A stretch of DNA of 64,000 nucleotides from UBA4427 sp045106235 (GCA_045106235.1 JBGCEJ010000027.1:1-64000); one strand, 5' to 3'; shown: positions 25,248-34,815, counted from the first letter of the stretch. Made by a program: numbers and translations. The notes: generated by a model from the sequence alone, not told the origin.

Positions 25248-26141
25248 ATGAGCCGATCGCTCCCTTTCACCAAAATGCACGGCGCCGGGAATGATTTCGT
25301 TGTCTTCGACGGACTCCGGAACGAACTTCCGCGTGATCTCTCGCAGCTCGCCCGCGACATCTCGGATCGCCATTTCGGCGTCGGCTTCGACCAGATGCTC
25401 GTCGTCCGTACCTCGAAGGACTCCGACAACTCCGATTTCCGCATGGACATCTACAACGCCGACGGCTCCCAGGTCGAAATGTGCGCCAACGGCATTCGCG
25501 CCTTTTACAAGTATTTGCGCGACGCCGACCATACCCAAGCCCTGGAGATCGGCGTCGAGACACTTTCCGGTGTCGTACGTCCGCGCTGGGCGGGAGAAGG
25601 GAAGGTCACGGTCGACATGGGATCCCCCGTCTTGATCCCCGAGAAAATTCCGACCACCCTCGCCACCGGCGCAGGCCCCGTCCTTGATGTGCCCATCGAT
25701 CTTCCCATGGAATTGCTGCGCGAGAGCCTCCCCGAACTTCAAGGTCCGCTCCTGGTCTCCTCCATCTCTATGGGCAATCCCCACTGCGTGATTCAGGTTC
25801 AGGACATCGACGCCCTGCCGCTCGACCGCATCGGACCCGCTCTTGAAAACCACGTCGCCTTCCCCAACCGCGTGAACGTCGAGTTCATCGAGATCACCTC
25901 ACGTGATCGCATTCGGCAGCGCACTTGGGAACGGGGCACGGGCGAAACCCTCGCCTGCGGCTCCGGGGCCTGTGCCGTTGCGGTCGCTTCGATGCTCCGC
26001 GACGTCGTGGACCGAGAGGTCGCGATCGAACTGCGCGGCGGCGAACTTCAGATCAGCTGGGCGGATAAGAATGCCTCGGTCTTTATGACCGGACCTGCTG
26101 CGACGGTTTTCGAAGGCACCTGGCCCACCGAGCTCGAATAA
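25248..26141 (+). CDS. dapF: Diaminopimelate epimerase
   Basis: 297 residues from ATG 25248 (MSRSLPFTKMHGAGNDFVVFD), with AGGAG eight bases upstream; a longer open frame runs back through the lptM gene and is not coding. It converts LL- to meso-diaminopimelate for lysine and peptidoglycan. The two catalytic cysteines are visible in EMCANGIRAFYKY (about 72-84) and LACGSGACAVAVA (about 239-251), along with ISMGNPHCVI. It is followed by dapA after 17 bases, so three lysine-branch genes are together. Confidence 0.96.
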   Translation: MSRSLPFTKMHGAGNDFVVFDGLRNELPRDLSQLARDISDRHFGVGFDQMLVVRTSKDSDNSDFRMDIYNADGSQVEMCANGIRAFYKYLRDADHTQALEIGVETLSGVVRPRWAGEGKVTVDMGSPVLIPEKIPTTLATGAGPVLDVPIDLPMELLRESLPELQGPLLVSSISMGNPHCVIQVQDIDALPLDRIGPALENHVAFPNRVNVEFIEITSRDRIRQRTWERGTGETLACGSGACAVAVASMLRDVVDREVAIELRGGELQISWADKNASVFMTGPAATVFEGTWPTELE

Positions 26142-26158
26142 CACCCCAAAAGAAGTGA

Positions 26159-27040
26159 ATGATTATGTTCGAAGGAATTCATACCGCTCTCATCACGCCT
26201 TTCCGAAACGGCCAGGTCGACGAAGAGGCGCTTCGCGGACTCGTTGAACGTCAGATCGAGGCCGGCATCGACGGGCTGGTCCCAACCGGCTCGACGGGGG
26301 AATCAGCGACACTCTCCCATCTCGAGCATAGGCAAGTGGTTGAAATCGTGATCGACGCCGCCGCCGGCCGCGTCCCGGTCATCGCCGGCACAGGCTCGAA
26401 CTCCACCCGCGAAGCCGTCGAGCTGACGATGCATGCCAAAGAAGCGGGGGCCGCCGGCGCGCTCCTTCTCTCGCCCTACTACAACAAGCCCACGCAAGAA
26501 GGCATTTTCGGGCATTACACGACGATCGCGGACGAAACGCGCTTCCCCCTCGTCGTTTATAACATTCCCGGTCGAACGGCTTCCAATATCGCCGCCGAGA
26601 CGATCGCCCGCCTCGCCCGACACGAGTACATCGTCGGCATCAAGGAAGCGTCTGGAGATCTCGACCAGATGAGCCATATCATCTCTGCGAGCCCGAGCGA
26701 TTTCGCAGTCCTGTCAGGTGATGACTCGCTCACATTGCCTTTGCTTTCGGTCGGCGGAGCCGGCGTCATCTCGACCTCGTCCAACGTTGCCCCGACGCAG
26801 ATGTGCGAACTGGTTCGAGGATTCAAGGCGGGAGATACGGCGCGCGCGCAGACGCTGCATCATCAGCTTATCCCCCTCTTTGACGCGCTTTTCTGCGAAA
26901 CGAATCCGATTCCGGTGAAGGCCGCGGCCGCCGCGCTCGGCTGGTGCGACGACGAGATCCGCTTGCCGCTCACCAAGATGACCGACGCAAACCTCGAACA
27001 TCTTCGCGTCGTGCTGAAAGATCTGGGGATTATGCAATGA
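26159..27040 (+). CDS. dapA: 4-Hydroxy-tetrahydrodipicolinate synthase
   Basis: A 293-residue TIM-barrel aldolase that condenses pyruvate with aspartate semialdehyde. Signatures: GIHTALITPFRNGQVDEEALR (opening), VPTGSTGESATLSHLEH (about 42-58), LLSPYYNKPTQEGIFGHY (about 104-121), YNIPGRTASNI with the catalytic Tyr, and IVGIKEASGDL with the Schiff-base Lys. An alternative ATG lies six bases in. Its TGA overlaps the dapB ATG. It is clearly the biosynthetic enzyme, in contrast to the divergent relative at 46751. Confidence 0.96.
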   Translation: MIMFEGIHTALITPFRNGQVDEEALRGLVERQIEAGIDGLVPTGSTGESATLSHLEHRQVVEIVIDAAAGRVPVIAGTGSNSTREAVELTMHAKEAGAAGALLLSPYYNKPTQEGIFGHYTTIADETRFPLVVYNIPGRTASNIAAETIARLARHEYIVGIKEASGDLDQMSHIISASPSDFAVLSGDDSLTLPLLSVGGAGVISTSSNVAPTQMCELVRGFKAGDTARAQTLHHQLIPLFDALFCETNPIPVKAAAAALGWCDDEIRLPLTKMTDANLEHLRVVLKDLGIMQ

Positions 27041-27861
27041 GCAGTGAAACATCGACAGGCGTCATGGTCGTGGGCGCGTTAGGCCGAATGGGTCTCGAGA
27101 TCCGTACAGCCCTCGAGTCAGAACCCACGCTTCGCTTCGCGGGTGCGCTTGAGCGACCGGGGCATCCAGAAGCGGGGCGACCCGTTTCCTCTGCCGGCGC
27201 CGCAGCCGATGCGCCCCAGCCCGTCCTTTATGACGAGCCCAAGGCGGCTCTCGAGGGTTGTGGTGTCGCGATTGATTTCTCGACCCCCGCTGCGACCCTC
27301 GCGAATATTCGCGCGGCGGTGGATGCAGGCGTGGCGTATGTCACGGGTACGACGGGAATCGATGAGGCCGGGATGAATGAGATCGCGCGCGCAGCCGAGA
27401 CAATACCGGTCCTGCACGCGCCCAATTTTTCGGTCTCCGTCAATGTCCTGGGCCATCTCGCGCGCGAAGCCGCTCGGCTCCTCGGGGACAGCTACGACGC
27501 CGAAATTTTCGAGCTTCACCACGGACAGAAGCGCGATGCGCCCAGCGGAACCGCGCTTTTTCTCGGCGAGGCCATCGCCGAAGGCCAGGGCAAGATCCTC
27601 TCAGAGCACGCCATCCTCGAACGCGCCGGCGAGACCGGGGTTCGACCGGAAGGCGCCATCGGCATCCAGGCCCTCCGCGGAGGAGATAATCCCGGAGAGC
27701 ATACGATCTACTTCATTGGCGGCGGCGAGCGCGTCGAATTGACCCATCGCGCCGCCACGCGAGCCCATTTCGCAGTCGGTGCGGTACGCGCTGCGGCATG
27801 GATGGTGGGACGCGCGCCGGGGCTCTACCGGATTGAACAAGTCCTCGGGCTCGAAGCCTAA
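27037..27861 (+). CDS. dapB: 4-Hydroxy-tetrahydrodipicolinate reductase
   Basis: 274 residues from ATG 27037, overlapping dapA by four bases. It reduces the DapA product using NAD(P)H. N-terminal Rossmann motif VVGALGRMG (about 10-18); ATGTTG-like YVTGTTGID (about 102-110); catalytic FELHHGQKRDAPSGTA (about 160-175) with His-His and Lys; and GEHTIYFIGGGERVELTHRA near the end. In the Rossmann loop, Leu-Gly is written with the rare TTA codon (TTAGGC at 27079). Confidence 0.96.
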   Translation: MSSETSTGVMVVGALGRMGLEIRTALESEPTLRFAGALERPGHPEAGRPVSSAGAAADAPQPVLYDEPKAALEGCGVAIDFSTPAATLANIRAAVDAGVAYVTGTTGIDEAGMNEIARAAETIPVLHAPNFSVSVNVLGHLAREAARLLGDSYDAEIFELHHGQKRDAPSGTALFLGEAIAEGQGKILSEHAILERAGETGVRPEGAIGIQALRGGDNPGEHTIYFIGGGERVELTHRAATRAHFAVGAVRAAAWMVGRAPGLYRIEQVLGLEA

Positions 27862-27964
27862 TTCCGCGGGAGAGCGCTACGCTTTTTGTCCTGAAAGTTG
27901 AACGGAAGTTCGACGACGGGCTGAAGCCGAGCAGCGCGTCGAACCCAAAGAAGGAATCCAGCCG

Positions 27965-28450
27965 ATGCTCTCTCTCCAAGAAATTTCCGATCGCCTCGAA
28001 ATCCAGGATCTCGTCTGGCGCTATTCCGAGATCATAGACGCAAAAGATTTCGACAAGCTGCGTGAGGAAGTCTTCACGCCAGATGCCTTCATCGACTATT
28101 CCGCGTTCGGCGGTTCGAAGGGGGATTTGGAAACCACGATTTCCTTCCTCCACAAGGCCATGAAGATTTTCCCGAGCCACCAGCATATGAATGCGAATAT
28201 CCAGATCAAGCTGGACGCTTCGAGCGATCCGGCAAAGACCGCCACCGGCAGAGTCATGTGTCTGAATCCTCAGGAATGCCCGAAGAAAGAAGGCGAGGAC
28301 TACGGCCATATCTTCTTTTGCGGCCTCTGGTACGTCGACGAATACATCCGCACGGACGCCGGCTGGCGCATCAAGAACCGCGTCGAAGAAGCTTCCTTCG
28401 TGTACAACCAGCCCAAGTTCATGTCGGGCGGCACGGGTACGCTCGAGTAG
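27965..28450 (+). CDS. SnoaL-like (NTF2-fold) domain protein
   Basis: A 161-residue soluble protein. The start ISDRLEIQDLVWRYSEIIDAKDFDKL and the strands FFCGLWYVDEYIRTDAGWRIKNRVEEASF match SnoaL-4 type cyclase/dehydratase-like proteins. Asp/His residues that form the active site of limonene-epoxide hydrolases cannot be assigned securely. AAGGAA stands about nine bases upstream of the ATG. It is related in fold to the protein at 3570-4097 but not closely in sequence. Confidence 0.8.
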   Translation: MLSLQEISDRLEIQDLVWRYSEIIDAKDFDKLREEVFTPDAFIDYSAFGGSKGDLETTISFLHKAMKIFPSHQHMNANIQIKLDASSDPAKTATGRVMCLNPQECPKKEGEDYGHIFFCGLWYVDEYIRTDAGWRIKNRVEEASFVYNQPKFMSGGTGTLE

Positions 28451-28497
28451 CGGTCCACACTCTCTTAATCGTCTCAAATCTTCATGGGGGAAGTTTT

Positions 28498-29088
28498 ATG
28501 ACACGCATCCATCGGTCTCAGCAAAACATTGCACAACAGGCAAAGAGCGGATCACGCTCATTTTTCATCCTGGCGCTGGCGCTTGCTTTCGCGGCGCTTA
28601 CGACCAGCGGCTGCGCCATCTTTGAAAGCGTCGACAGCTTTTCAGAATCCAGCGGCAGCGTCTCTGACTCTCTCGGTTCCTTCTCCGATTCGTCCGAGTC
28701 CTCCAGCGGTTCGAGCGGCGACGAGACGGCCTACCGAAACGATCTCCGCGATTTCACCGTCGCCCATGTCCAGGCATCCCTTTCCCCCGAAGCGCTCCGC
28801 TTGGGCATCTCCGAAGTCGCGCTCGCCCGAGGCATCAGCGATTGGGGCGCCCTCCCCGGCACCTTCCATGCCGTCGGCGCAGGTCTGGCCGAAGCGGGAC
28901 TGAGCGTCGCGCAGAGCGCACCTTACCGAGCCGCCTTGGCGCAGCCCGGGTCGGACCGAGCGAAAGCACTGATCGCGGGCTTCGAACGCCATGCAGACCA
29001 CCACACATCGGACGATTCACGGGCCCATTCACGGGACCTTTCACGGGACCATGCCCACGCGCATGACAAGGGCGACACCGGATCTTAG
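28498..29088 (+). CDS. Putative lipoprotein with Ser-rich linker
   Basis: 196 residues from ATG 28498, preceded by GGGGGAAG. The signal peptide FFILALALAFAALTTSGCA ends in a lipobox. Residues about 45-75 are a low-complexity Ser/Asp/Phe stretch (SFSESSGSVSDSLGSFSDSS), then a compact domain of about 90 residues (DLRDFTVAHVQASLSPEALRL onward) and a His/Asp-rich tail (HADHHTSDD, DHAHAHDKGD) that may bind metal. Proteins of this plan occur as uncharacterised lipoproteins. The Lnb-like gene follows 37 bases later. Confidence 0.7.
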   Translation: MTRIHRSQQNIAQQAKSGSRSFFILALALAFAALTTSGCAIFESVDSFSESSGSVSDSLGSFSDSSESSSGSSGDETAYRNDLRDFTVAHVQASLSPEALRLGISEVALARGISDWGALPGTFHAVGAGLAEAGLSVAQSAPYRAALAQPGSDRAKALIAGFERHADHHTSDDSRAHSRDLSRDHAHAHDKGDTGS

Positions 29089-29125
29089 ATCCCACGTCTG
29101 CCCTCGGGCCGGGTTGAGGTGGACG

Positions 29126-31162
29126 ATGCTGTTAGGCCGAGGACGTTTCACGTTTCTCGCCGGCGTCGCGATTATCCCGATCGCCTTGAGTACGCTCGGC
29201 ACCTTCGCCGCGCGCGCTGCTCCGACTCCCCATTCAGAGCTCGCCGAGCCCGCCGAGTTCTGGTTCGTTGAAGCGAACGAGGGCCAGTCCGCCGGCGGTC
29301 ATGCTGCGCTCCGGATCGGGCCTCGCGTCTATCACCTGGAGCATCGCGGAGACGGCCTGATCGCCGATCGTCGTACCTCCCCCGCGCGCTTCAGAGAGAT
29401 CTATGCGGAGCGCGGAAATCGGCAGATCGAAGCGATCCACCTCGCGCTCACCCCGAAAGAGAAGCAGACCCTCAAGCGAGCGCTGGCCACCCGCTTCTCT
29501 GCTCGATCCCGGAGGCTCGGCGCTCTCGATGCCCTGGAAGATGAGCTCCGCTGGCTGCGGGAGATCGAGCGAAGCGGCGCAATCGAAGTCGAGGTCCCTG
29601 GCCTTGGCCTCTTTGCGGACTCTGCCACTGGCTCGGTCTGCGATCGCCGATCCGCAAACGCTGCTCTGGCAAGTCGACTTGACGCGCTGCGAGCCACGGC
29701 GCGCTCCGAGCGCGAGCGCCTCACCGCTGCCCTGACCCGATCCCCCGAACGGCCCAACCCGACTCGGAACGAAGCCGCTTTGCCCGGCGGTCGAATGCGG
29801 CAGCTGATTCATGCCGTTCAAAAAGAGGTCGCTCTGAAGCGGATCGTCGGCTGCGATGGCGTCCTGCGGAAGGGCGCCTTGATCGCGACGGAAACCCTCT
29901 TAGACGCAGGCCCGAGCGACGAAAGCCCACGAGATCGGGACGCGTGGCGCCTGGCGGAGGCCGCCCTCACAGCGCGCATCGGTGCGCTGCTCGAGAGCCC
30001 ACGCGAGGATACGGGTCTCCCCCTCTTGCTGACCTGGGCCCGCGTTCTCGCCGCGAGAGAAACCCTCGCAACCGGCCGGGTCCATGTCCTCTCGGTTTTC
30101 AAGGAAAGCCACGACGCGGCGCGGCTTCCCCTCGCCGCCAGCTCGAACTCTGTTGAGGGCGAGCTTCCTGAGGGCTGGCAGGAACGTGCGCTCGAACTTG
30201 CCCGGGCGCGCTGGCAGGACGCGCGATCGAGATTCAATGCGGCAGACGGCCCGCTCGAGGCCCGGATGCTCGGCCTCGAACGGGCGCATCACCGCCTTCG
30301 CCACCTCCGCGCGCAGACCCTTCACAATCCCGTGCGTCCTGAATCGCGAAGTCCCTCTCATGCCGAAGGATACGCCGCAGCGCGCAGAACCCTTCCCTGG
30401 CCTTCGCGGATCAGCCTCGCCGACGTCCTCTCCACTCGAATCGCCCGTGAAGAAGAAGCCGAACGCCTTCGTGAAATTCGAGCGGAGGAACTCAGCTACG
30501 ACCTCTTCGCACGAAACTGCGTCACCGAGCTCCGTTCACTCCTCGCCACCCTGCAGCCTGCGCCGGCCGAAACCGAGGCCGGAGCAAACCTCGCTACCCG
30601 GCGCGAAACAGGCGTCCAGGCCGGCAGCAAAGCAGGCGGCGCGAGGTTGAACCGACTCTCACCGATGGAAATTCTGCAGGGTGATTTCATTCCAGAACTC
30701 GTTGCGGCTCGGATTGAAAATGCGTTCAGCGACCAGCCCCGACGCATCCTCCCAAGCGCACGCGACCGCGCCCGGACGCAAGCGAGAACCGCAACATCCT
30801 CGACCTTCGGCAAGCTCGCCCTCGATGCGCGTGAATTCGCGACCTTCACAAGTCGCACCTACGCCGCCAACCAAGACGACTCCCGATTTGTCTTCTTCTC
30901 GGACGGCCCGCCTGCGATCCGCCCTTTGATCGGGCTCGCCAATTTCACCTACGGCGCGGCGGGCGCTCTCGTCGGCGTCCTTGAAGCCCCTTTCGATCGC
31001 GGCGTTGGACTCCGACGGGGGATCCAGGGCATGATCATGAGCGTCCCTGAACTTTTCTTCTTTCAGGTGCGGCAGGGCAGCTACCGGATCTTGCCGCCCG
31101 TCTCAGGGGCGACCCCCTCACCCAGTGCTGCATCCAAAGCAGAATCGACGGAAACCCGGTAG
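29126..31162 (+). CDS. Lnb/DUF4105-like putative periplasmic cysteine-hydrolase-fold protein
   Basis: 678 residues from ATG 29126 with GAGGTGG upstream; earlier in-frame codons fall inside the preceding gene. A signal segment (FTFLAGVAIIPIALSTLGTFAARA) is followed by AEFWFVEANEGQSAGGHAALRIGPRVYHLEH, with the His of an Lnb/DUF4105 or NlpC/P60-like fold, and much later ELSYDLFARNCVTELRSLL with the expected Cys. A long helical Arg-rich insert (about 130-440) separates these parts. The C-terminus has a hydrophobic region (IGLANFTYGAAGALVGVLEAP). Substrate unknown; lipid or peptidoglycan are reasonable. Its last 82 bases overlap the PpiC-type gene tail to tail. Confidence 0.65.
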   Translation: MLLGRGRFTFLAGVAIIPIALSTLGTFAARAAPTPHSELAEPAEFWFVEANEGQSAGGHAALRIGPRVYHLEHRGDGLIADRRTSPARFREIYAERGNRQIEAIHLALTPKEKQTLKRALATRFSARSRRLGALDALEDELRWLREIERSGAIEVEVPGLGLFADSATGSVCDRRSANAALASRLDALRATARSERERLTAALTRSPERPNPTRNEAALPGGRMRQLIHAVQKEVALKRIVGCDGVLRKGALIATETLLDAGPSDESPRDRDAWRLAEAALTARIGALLESPREDTGLPLLLTWARVLAARETLATGRVHVLSVFKESHDAARLPLAASSNSVEGELPEGWQERALELARARWQDARSRFNAADGPLEARMLGLERAHHRLRHLRAQTLHNPVRPESRSPSHAEGYAAARRTLPWPSRISLADVLSTRIAREEEAERLREIRAEELSYDLFARNCVTELRSLLATLQPAPAETEAGANLATRRETGVQAGSKAGGARLNRLSPMEILQGDFIPELVAARIENAFSDQPRRILPSARDRARTQARTATSSTFGKLALDAREFATFTSRTYAANQDDSRFVFFSDGPPAIRPLIGLANFTYGAAGALVGVLEAPFDRGVGLRRGIQGMIMSVPELFFFQVRQGSYRILPPVSGATPSPSAASKAESTETR

Positions 31163-32040
31163 CGAGAAACGATCTCGCCCACCGCCTCGGCGAGCCCCGC
31201 CTCCCTTCGCGCTCGACGAATTTCTTCACGGAGCCGGTCGGCGATTGCGTTGAGCGGCGGACGCCTTGACGCTTCACGCGCGCGCAGCAGAACCAAATGC
31301 CAACCATGCTCCGACTGATAGGGTCCAGTCCAAACCGGGGCGCCCCCCGCTTGCGACAAAGGCTCTTCCATCAGCCTCTGCGCGAATCCTGAACCGAAAT
31401 GGCTCTCGACCTCGTCGAGGGTGCGATCCACATAGTTCCGCCCGTACAAAAAGCGGTCGCCCATCGGCATCGCCGCACGGGCCGAGACTTGGTCGGCATT
31501 CATCGTGTTAACTAACATCTGAGCACGCTCACCCGGGGAATCGAAATCCTCCGCATCTTTCACGTAGACATGCGTGAAGGTCAGCGTCGCAGGAATACGG
31601 TGGGATTCGCCGTGCAGCGCGTAATGAGATTCCAGATCTGACGGTGTGATCTCCGCGGTCCCCGCCACATTCTTCTCGGCAAGGAATTCCATCTGCTGGA
31701 CGAGACGGCGCCGGACCAGTTCATCGTCGCGATCAAGGCCAAGTCGACGGGCTTCACGGACCAGCGCCTCTTCCCGAACGAATCGCTCGACCCATGCCGA
31801 GCGGCCCTGCGCATCCAGCGCTGCAAATTCTCGAGCGACGGCTTCCGCGTCCGGATTTTTCGTGCGGTTCTGCACGAACGCAAGAAGCGCGTCTTGCCCA
31901 ACATCGATTCGGTCCTCCCCGGCGCCGATCGACCCAGATCGCACGGGCGTCGCGTCAGAGGAGAGCCACGCGTAGCCGGCAAAGAGAAGCAGGCCGGCAA
32001 GCAGGAAATGAACGAAGGGTTCTCGGAACAGAGATCTCAT
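31081..32040 (-). CDS. PpiC-type (parvulin) peptidyl-prolyl cis-trans isomerase, membrane-anchored
   Basis: A 319-residue protein with an N-terminal membrane anchor (FLLAGLLLFAGYAWL, about 12-26). The middle (about 60-135) is a helical chaperone-like region as in SurA/PpiD relatives, and residues about 145-270 resemble a rotamase domain (ATLTFTHVYVKDAEDF, GGAPVWTGPYQSEHGWHLVLLRAR). The family helps folding of periplasmic and outer-membrane proteins. The parvulin core is divergent, so chaperone activity without catalysis is possible. It follows the DUF3604 gene by 22 bases. Confidence 0.8.
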   Translation of the reverse strand: MRSLFREPFVHFLLAGLLLFAGYAWLSSDATPVRSGSIGAGEDRIDVGQDALLAFVQNRTKNPDAEAVAREFAALDAQGRSAWVERFVREEALVREARRLGLDRDDELVRRRLVQQMEFLAEKNVAGTAEITPSDLESHYALHGESHRIPATLTFTHVYVKDAEDFDSPGERAQMLVNTMNADQVSARAAMPMGDRFLYGRNYVDRTLDEVESHFGSGFAQRLMEEPLSQAGGAPVWTGPYQSEHGWHLVLLRAREASRRPPLNAIADRLREEIRRARREAGLAEAVGEIVSRYRVSVDSALDAALGEGVAPETGGKIR

Positions 32041-32062
32041 CGGAGGCGGGCACCCGGATCGC

Positions 32063-34006
32063 TCAGGGCGTGTACCAGATCGGCGAGGTGTAGGCGCGCT
32101 CTTGAAGCGTCGGCGGCTGCGCGTCCGAGGGTGCTTCCTGAAGCGCTATTCCGTCGAGGAGCGAATGCCGCGCCGTCGGGATCTCGAGCACTCGGACATA
32201 GTAGAAGGCGCGCTGATTCGCATCGAATTCCGGGTCGGTCCAGACCTGAACGAGTTCCGCTTCACCGATCGAATTCGTATACGCGCCGGTTTCCAAATCG
32301 ACGGTGTTTCCGACGGCGGGAATTTTCCCCGAAGCGTCGCGCTTCCGTTCGCCGGACCAGGCAAGATCGTAGACGCGCTCCGCGGAGCGCCCATCTGCGC
32401 CAACCCAGCCCTTCACGATCTGAACTCGGTCAAGGTTCGCGCCCTTGGGTGCCTTCACGGCCTGAATCAGGAAGCTCGGCGCCTCGGATGCGCCGCCCCC
32501 GAAAATCTTCGCAAGACCGCGCGGCGCAGTCGGCGGCCCGCTGAGATCACCGCCCATGGGCACGCCTTTGGCGTAGCCGATCTCTGCCATATTGGCGGCT
32601 TCCGCATCCCCCGACTTGAAATGCCAGCCGCCGAAGAAGCGGACTTGCATGCGCGAGCCGGTCGTCGCATAGACCTCGCGTCGACGGAACGCGGCAAAGA
32701 TCGATTCCCGCGTATTCTCGTCGGCCCACACCCCGGCGATGCCGCCGGCGCCGATATTCCAACCCGTCAGTCCGCGCCCGGCATTGAAAAGCGGCTTCGT
32801 CTCCGGCGTCGAATCGATCGCCATCTTGCCCCAGAAATTATCCTCTTCGTAGGCGGCCAATCCTGAATGGGAATCCGTCGCGCCGATCATGCCGAACTTG
32901 TACGGGTTGGCGCCCACGCGCTCTTCGATCTCCAGGCCGCGCCGAAGCGCCGATCGACCATAGTCTCCGACGTTCGCTTCATAGTCCTGCTTGTTCTGCT
33001 GGATATACCCTTCGTAGGTTTCGAAGTCGGCGAACTCATCCTCGGGCGAAAGCGCGGGATGCGCTTCGGAGTCGCCCTTGTACTGCGTGACTTCGATAAC
33101 GGGCTCCCAGCGTGCACGGGTGCGCGCGCTTTCCGCCGTGTAGGGCGCGCCGTTCAGGCTCGTCGGGCCGAACATATAGCCCTTCGAAATATTCGAGTTG
33201 TGTGGAATCGCAACGAACTCTGCGCCGGTCTCTTTTGTCGTCTGATCAAGCCAGGCCCAGAGATCGTCAGGATAGGAGCTCTTGTCCGAGCCATAGGGCA
33301 TGAAGGTCCGCGCGGTCTCACCGTCGGTCGACGTCATCACGACGCGATGCAGATTCGCGCCCGAGGGCAGAGAGCTCCATTCCCAACCGATCATCGCGGT
33401 AAAACGGCCCGGCTCGTTATGCCGGTCGGCCGCCGCCGTGGTCTCAGCCCAAGCGTCGCGACGAAGCGGCTCATCCATCCCCGCTATCGGGAGCTGATTC
33501 GGTGCGCCCTCATCGGTTATGGGGTCCGTCGTGTCTCCCGGCGACACAGTCCCCGTTGGAAGAACCCCGGCGAAGAGCGCGCCCGCTTGGTTCGCATCAA
33601 AGGCATCGCGAATCCGCTGAGCGAAACCCGCGGCGGGGCCATCCTTCACTTCGTAGTAGAGCTTCCGAATCACGCCCAGATATTCTGCATGATCCGCAAC
33701 AACCAAAAAGTCGAGGGGGTCCTCGACCTGCACCCGCGCCCGGTGATAGGGATGAATCACGGGCAAGCCCTTGGCCCAGCGATAAGCCGTATCGGGATCC
33801 GCCGACTTATTGCCGTTCAAGAAGGCGTCAAAGGAGTAGGACGTATGCAGATGGGTATCGCCCCAGAGGAGCTGCCGCTCAGTCTCCTGATCGTCCGCGG
33901 ACGCTGTCCCCGAAAGCAAAACGCCCGCCAGCGCGAGTGCCGAGGGAAGCGCAGAACGGAGCGGAGAGAAGCCGGCCAAGGTGGTGCGATTCCGAAACGA
34001 CATCAT
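32063..34006 (-). CDS. DUF3604-family secreted protein (PHP-like metal-dependent fold)
   Basis: 647 residues from ATG 34006, which is followed at once by a second ATG; GAGG lies about 10 bases upstream. A signal peptide (PSALALAGVLLSGTASA) precedes LLWGDTHLHTSYSFDAFLNG, with the His-rich metal site typical of PHP-type hydrolases, and then VVADHAEYLG, WEWSSLPSGANLHRVVM and GMIGATDSHSGL. DUF3604 proteins are long, secreted and not characterised biochemically. The downstream PpiC-type gene might assist its folding. Confidence 0.85.
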   Translation of the reverse strand: MMSFRNRTTLAGFSPLRSALPSALALAGVLLSGTASADDQETERQLLWGDTHLHTSYSFDAFLNGNKSADPDTAYRWAKGLPVIHPYHRARVQVEDPLDFLVVADHAEYLGVIRKLYYEVKDGPAAGFAQRIRDAFDANQAGALFAGVLPTGTVSPGDTTDPITDEGAPNQLPIAGMDEPLRRDAWAETTAAADRHNEPGRFTAMIGWEWSSLPSGANLHRVVMTSTDGETARTFMPYGSDKSSYPDDLWAWLDQTTKETGAEFVAIPHNSNISKGYMFGPTSLNGAPYTAESARTRARWEPVIEVTQYKGDSEAHPALSPEDEFADFETYEGYIQQNKQDYEANVGDYGRSALRRGLEIEERVGANPYKFGMIGATDSHSGLAAYEEDNFWGKMAIDSTPETKPLFNAGRGLTGWNIGAGGIAGVWADENTRESIFAAFRRREVYATTGSRMQVRFFGGWHFKSGDAEAANMAEIGYAKGVPMGGDLSGPPTAPRGLAKIFGGGASEAPSFLIQAVKAPKGANLDRVQIVKGWVGADGRSAERVYDLAWSGERKRDASGKIPAVGNTVDLETGAYTNSIGEAELVQVWTDPEFDANQRAFYYVRVLEIPTARHSLLDGIALQEAPSDAQPPTLQERAYTSPIWYTP

Positions 34007-34037
34007 TCCAGGGATCCCTCTTAGAGCAAACAAAAGT

Positions 34038-34376
34038 TTATACAGCGGACGCGCCGCGCTCTCCTGTCCGGATGCGCACAGCTTCTTCGAGTGGGAGGAC
34101 GAAGATTTTCCCGTCCCCGATCTTACCCGTGTTGGCCGAACTCACGATCGCCTCGATCACTTTATCAACCAGATCAGAATCAACGACGATCTCGAGTTTG
34201 ATCTTCGGAAGGAAATCCACCACGTACTCCGCGCCGCGGTAGAGCTCCGTGTGTCCCTTCTGTCGACCGAAGCCTTTGACCTCAGAGACGGTCAGGCCTT
34301 CGACGCCGATTCCGGCCAGCGCTTCTTTGACGTCATCGAGCTTGAAGGGCTTGATGATGGCTTCGACTTTCTTCAT
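34038..34376 (-). CDS. glnB: Nitrogen regulatory P-II protein
   Basis: 112 residues from ATG 34376, the standard P-II length. MKKVEAIIKPFKLDDVKEAL opens the protein, and the T-loop KGHTELYRGAEYVV carries Tyr51, the uridylylation site. GDGKIFVLPLEEAVRIRTGERG closes it. P-II senses 2-oxoglutarate, ATP/ADP and glutamine state and controls glutamine synthetase, NtrB and AmtB. No amtB is next to it, so GlnB and GlnK cannot be told apart here. The neighbourhood, with a sigma-54-driven Fis-type protein and porins, is consistent with nitrogen control. Confidence 0.95.
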   Translation of the reverse strand: MKKVEAIIKPFKLDDVKEALAGIGVEGLTVSEVKGFGRQKGHTELYRGAEYVVDFLPKIKLEIVVDSDLVDKVIEAIVSSANTGKIGDGKIFVLPLEEAVRIRTGERGASAV

Positions 34377-34815
34377 GGATCTGCCTTTTCGTTGAGTCGG
34401 GTTCCGCTCTGAGTTCCCGAGGTTCGCGCACCGTTGCCCCACTTGTCTTGGACATTGGGCAATGCCCGAATCCCCACACAATCGAGCCCTACCCGCGGGA
34501 GGTGTGCTGAATTCGCACAGTACCACAAACCAGCTGGGCGCTGGCTGCGCTGAATCATGCACTCCAGCCGAGCAGGCTGCCCTCATTTCGTGCAGCCTCG
34601 CGCCCACACCTCGGGCAGCTGGACGCACACTTGGGTCATGTCACGGGTCCCGCAGCGCTCTCGTCCAAAAGAACCGCCTCTCTATCCCTTACGCCGGCGC
34701 AACCTTGACCGGTCAGGTTGGCATGGAGGTTGCGATGTCTGAAAGGAACCCCGGGCCCTATCCACCATTTTGGGTCGCCGGCCAACCCTGACCGCCAACG
34801 CGCTCCGAGAAATGC
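34377..34815. other. Divergent regulatory region between glnB and the Fis-type gene
   Basis: 440 bases with no credible gene. It holds the sigma-54 promoter at 34719-34734 reading right. Toward glnB, 34459-34472 has a GC and CC pair separated by 11 rather than 10 bases, so it is not a proper sigma-54 site. Confidence 0.6.
34719..34734 (+). promoter_or_regulatory. Sigma-54 (-24/-12) promoter
   Basis: TGGCATG, four bases, TTGCG with GG at 34720-34721 and GC at 34732-34733, exactly 10 bases apart. The predicted transcript starts near 34745, about 70 bases before the Fis-type gene. Confidence 0.75.

Noticed and set aside
34459..34472. Possible sigma-54 promoter reading toward glnB
   Set aside because: The GG and GC elements are 11 bases apart instead of 10 and the flanks are poor.
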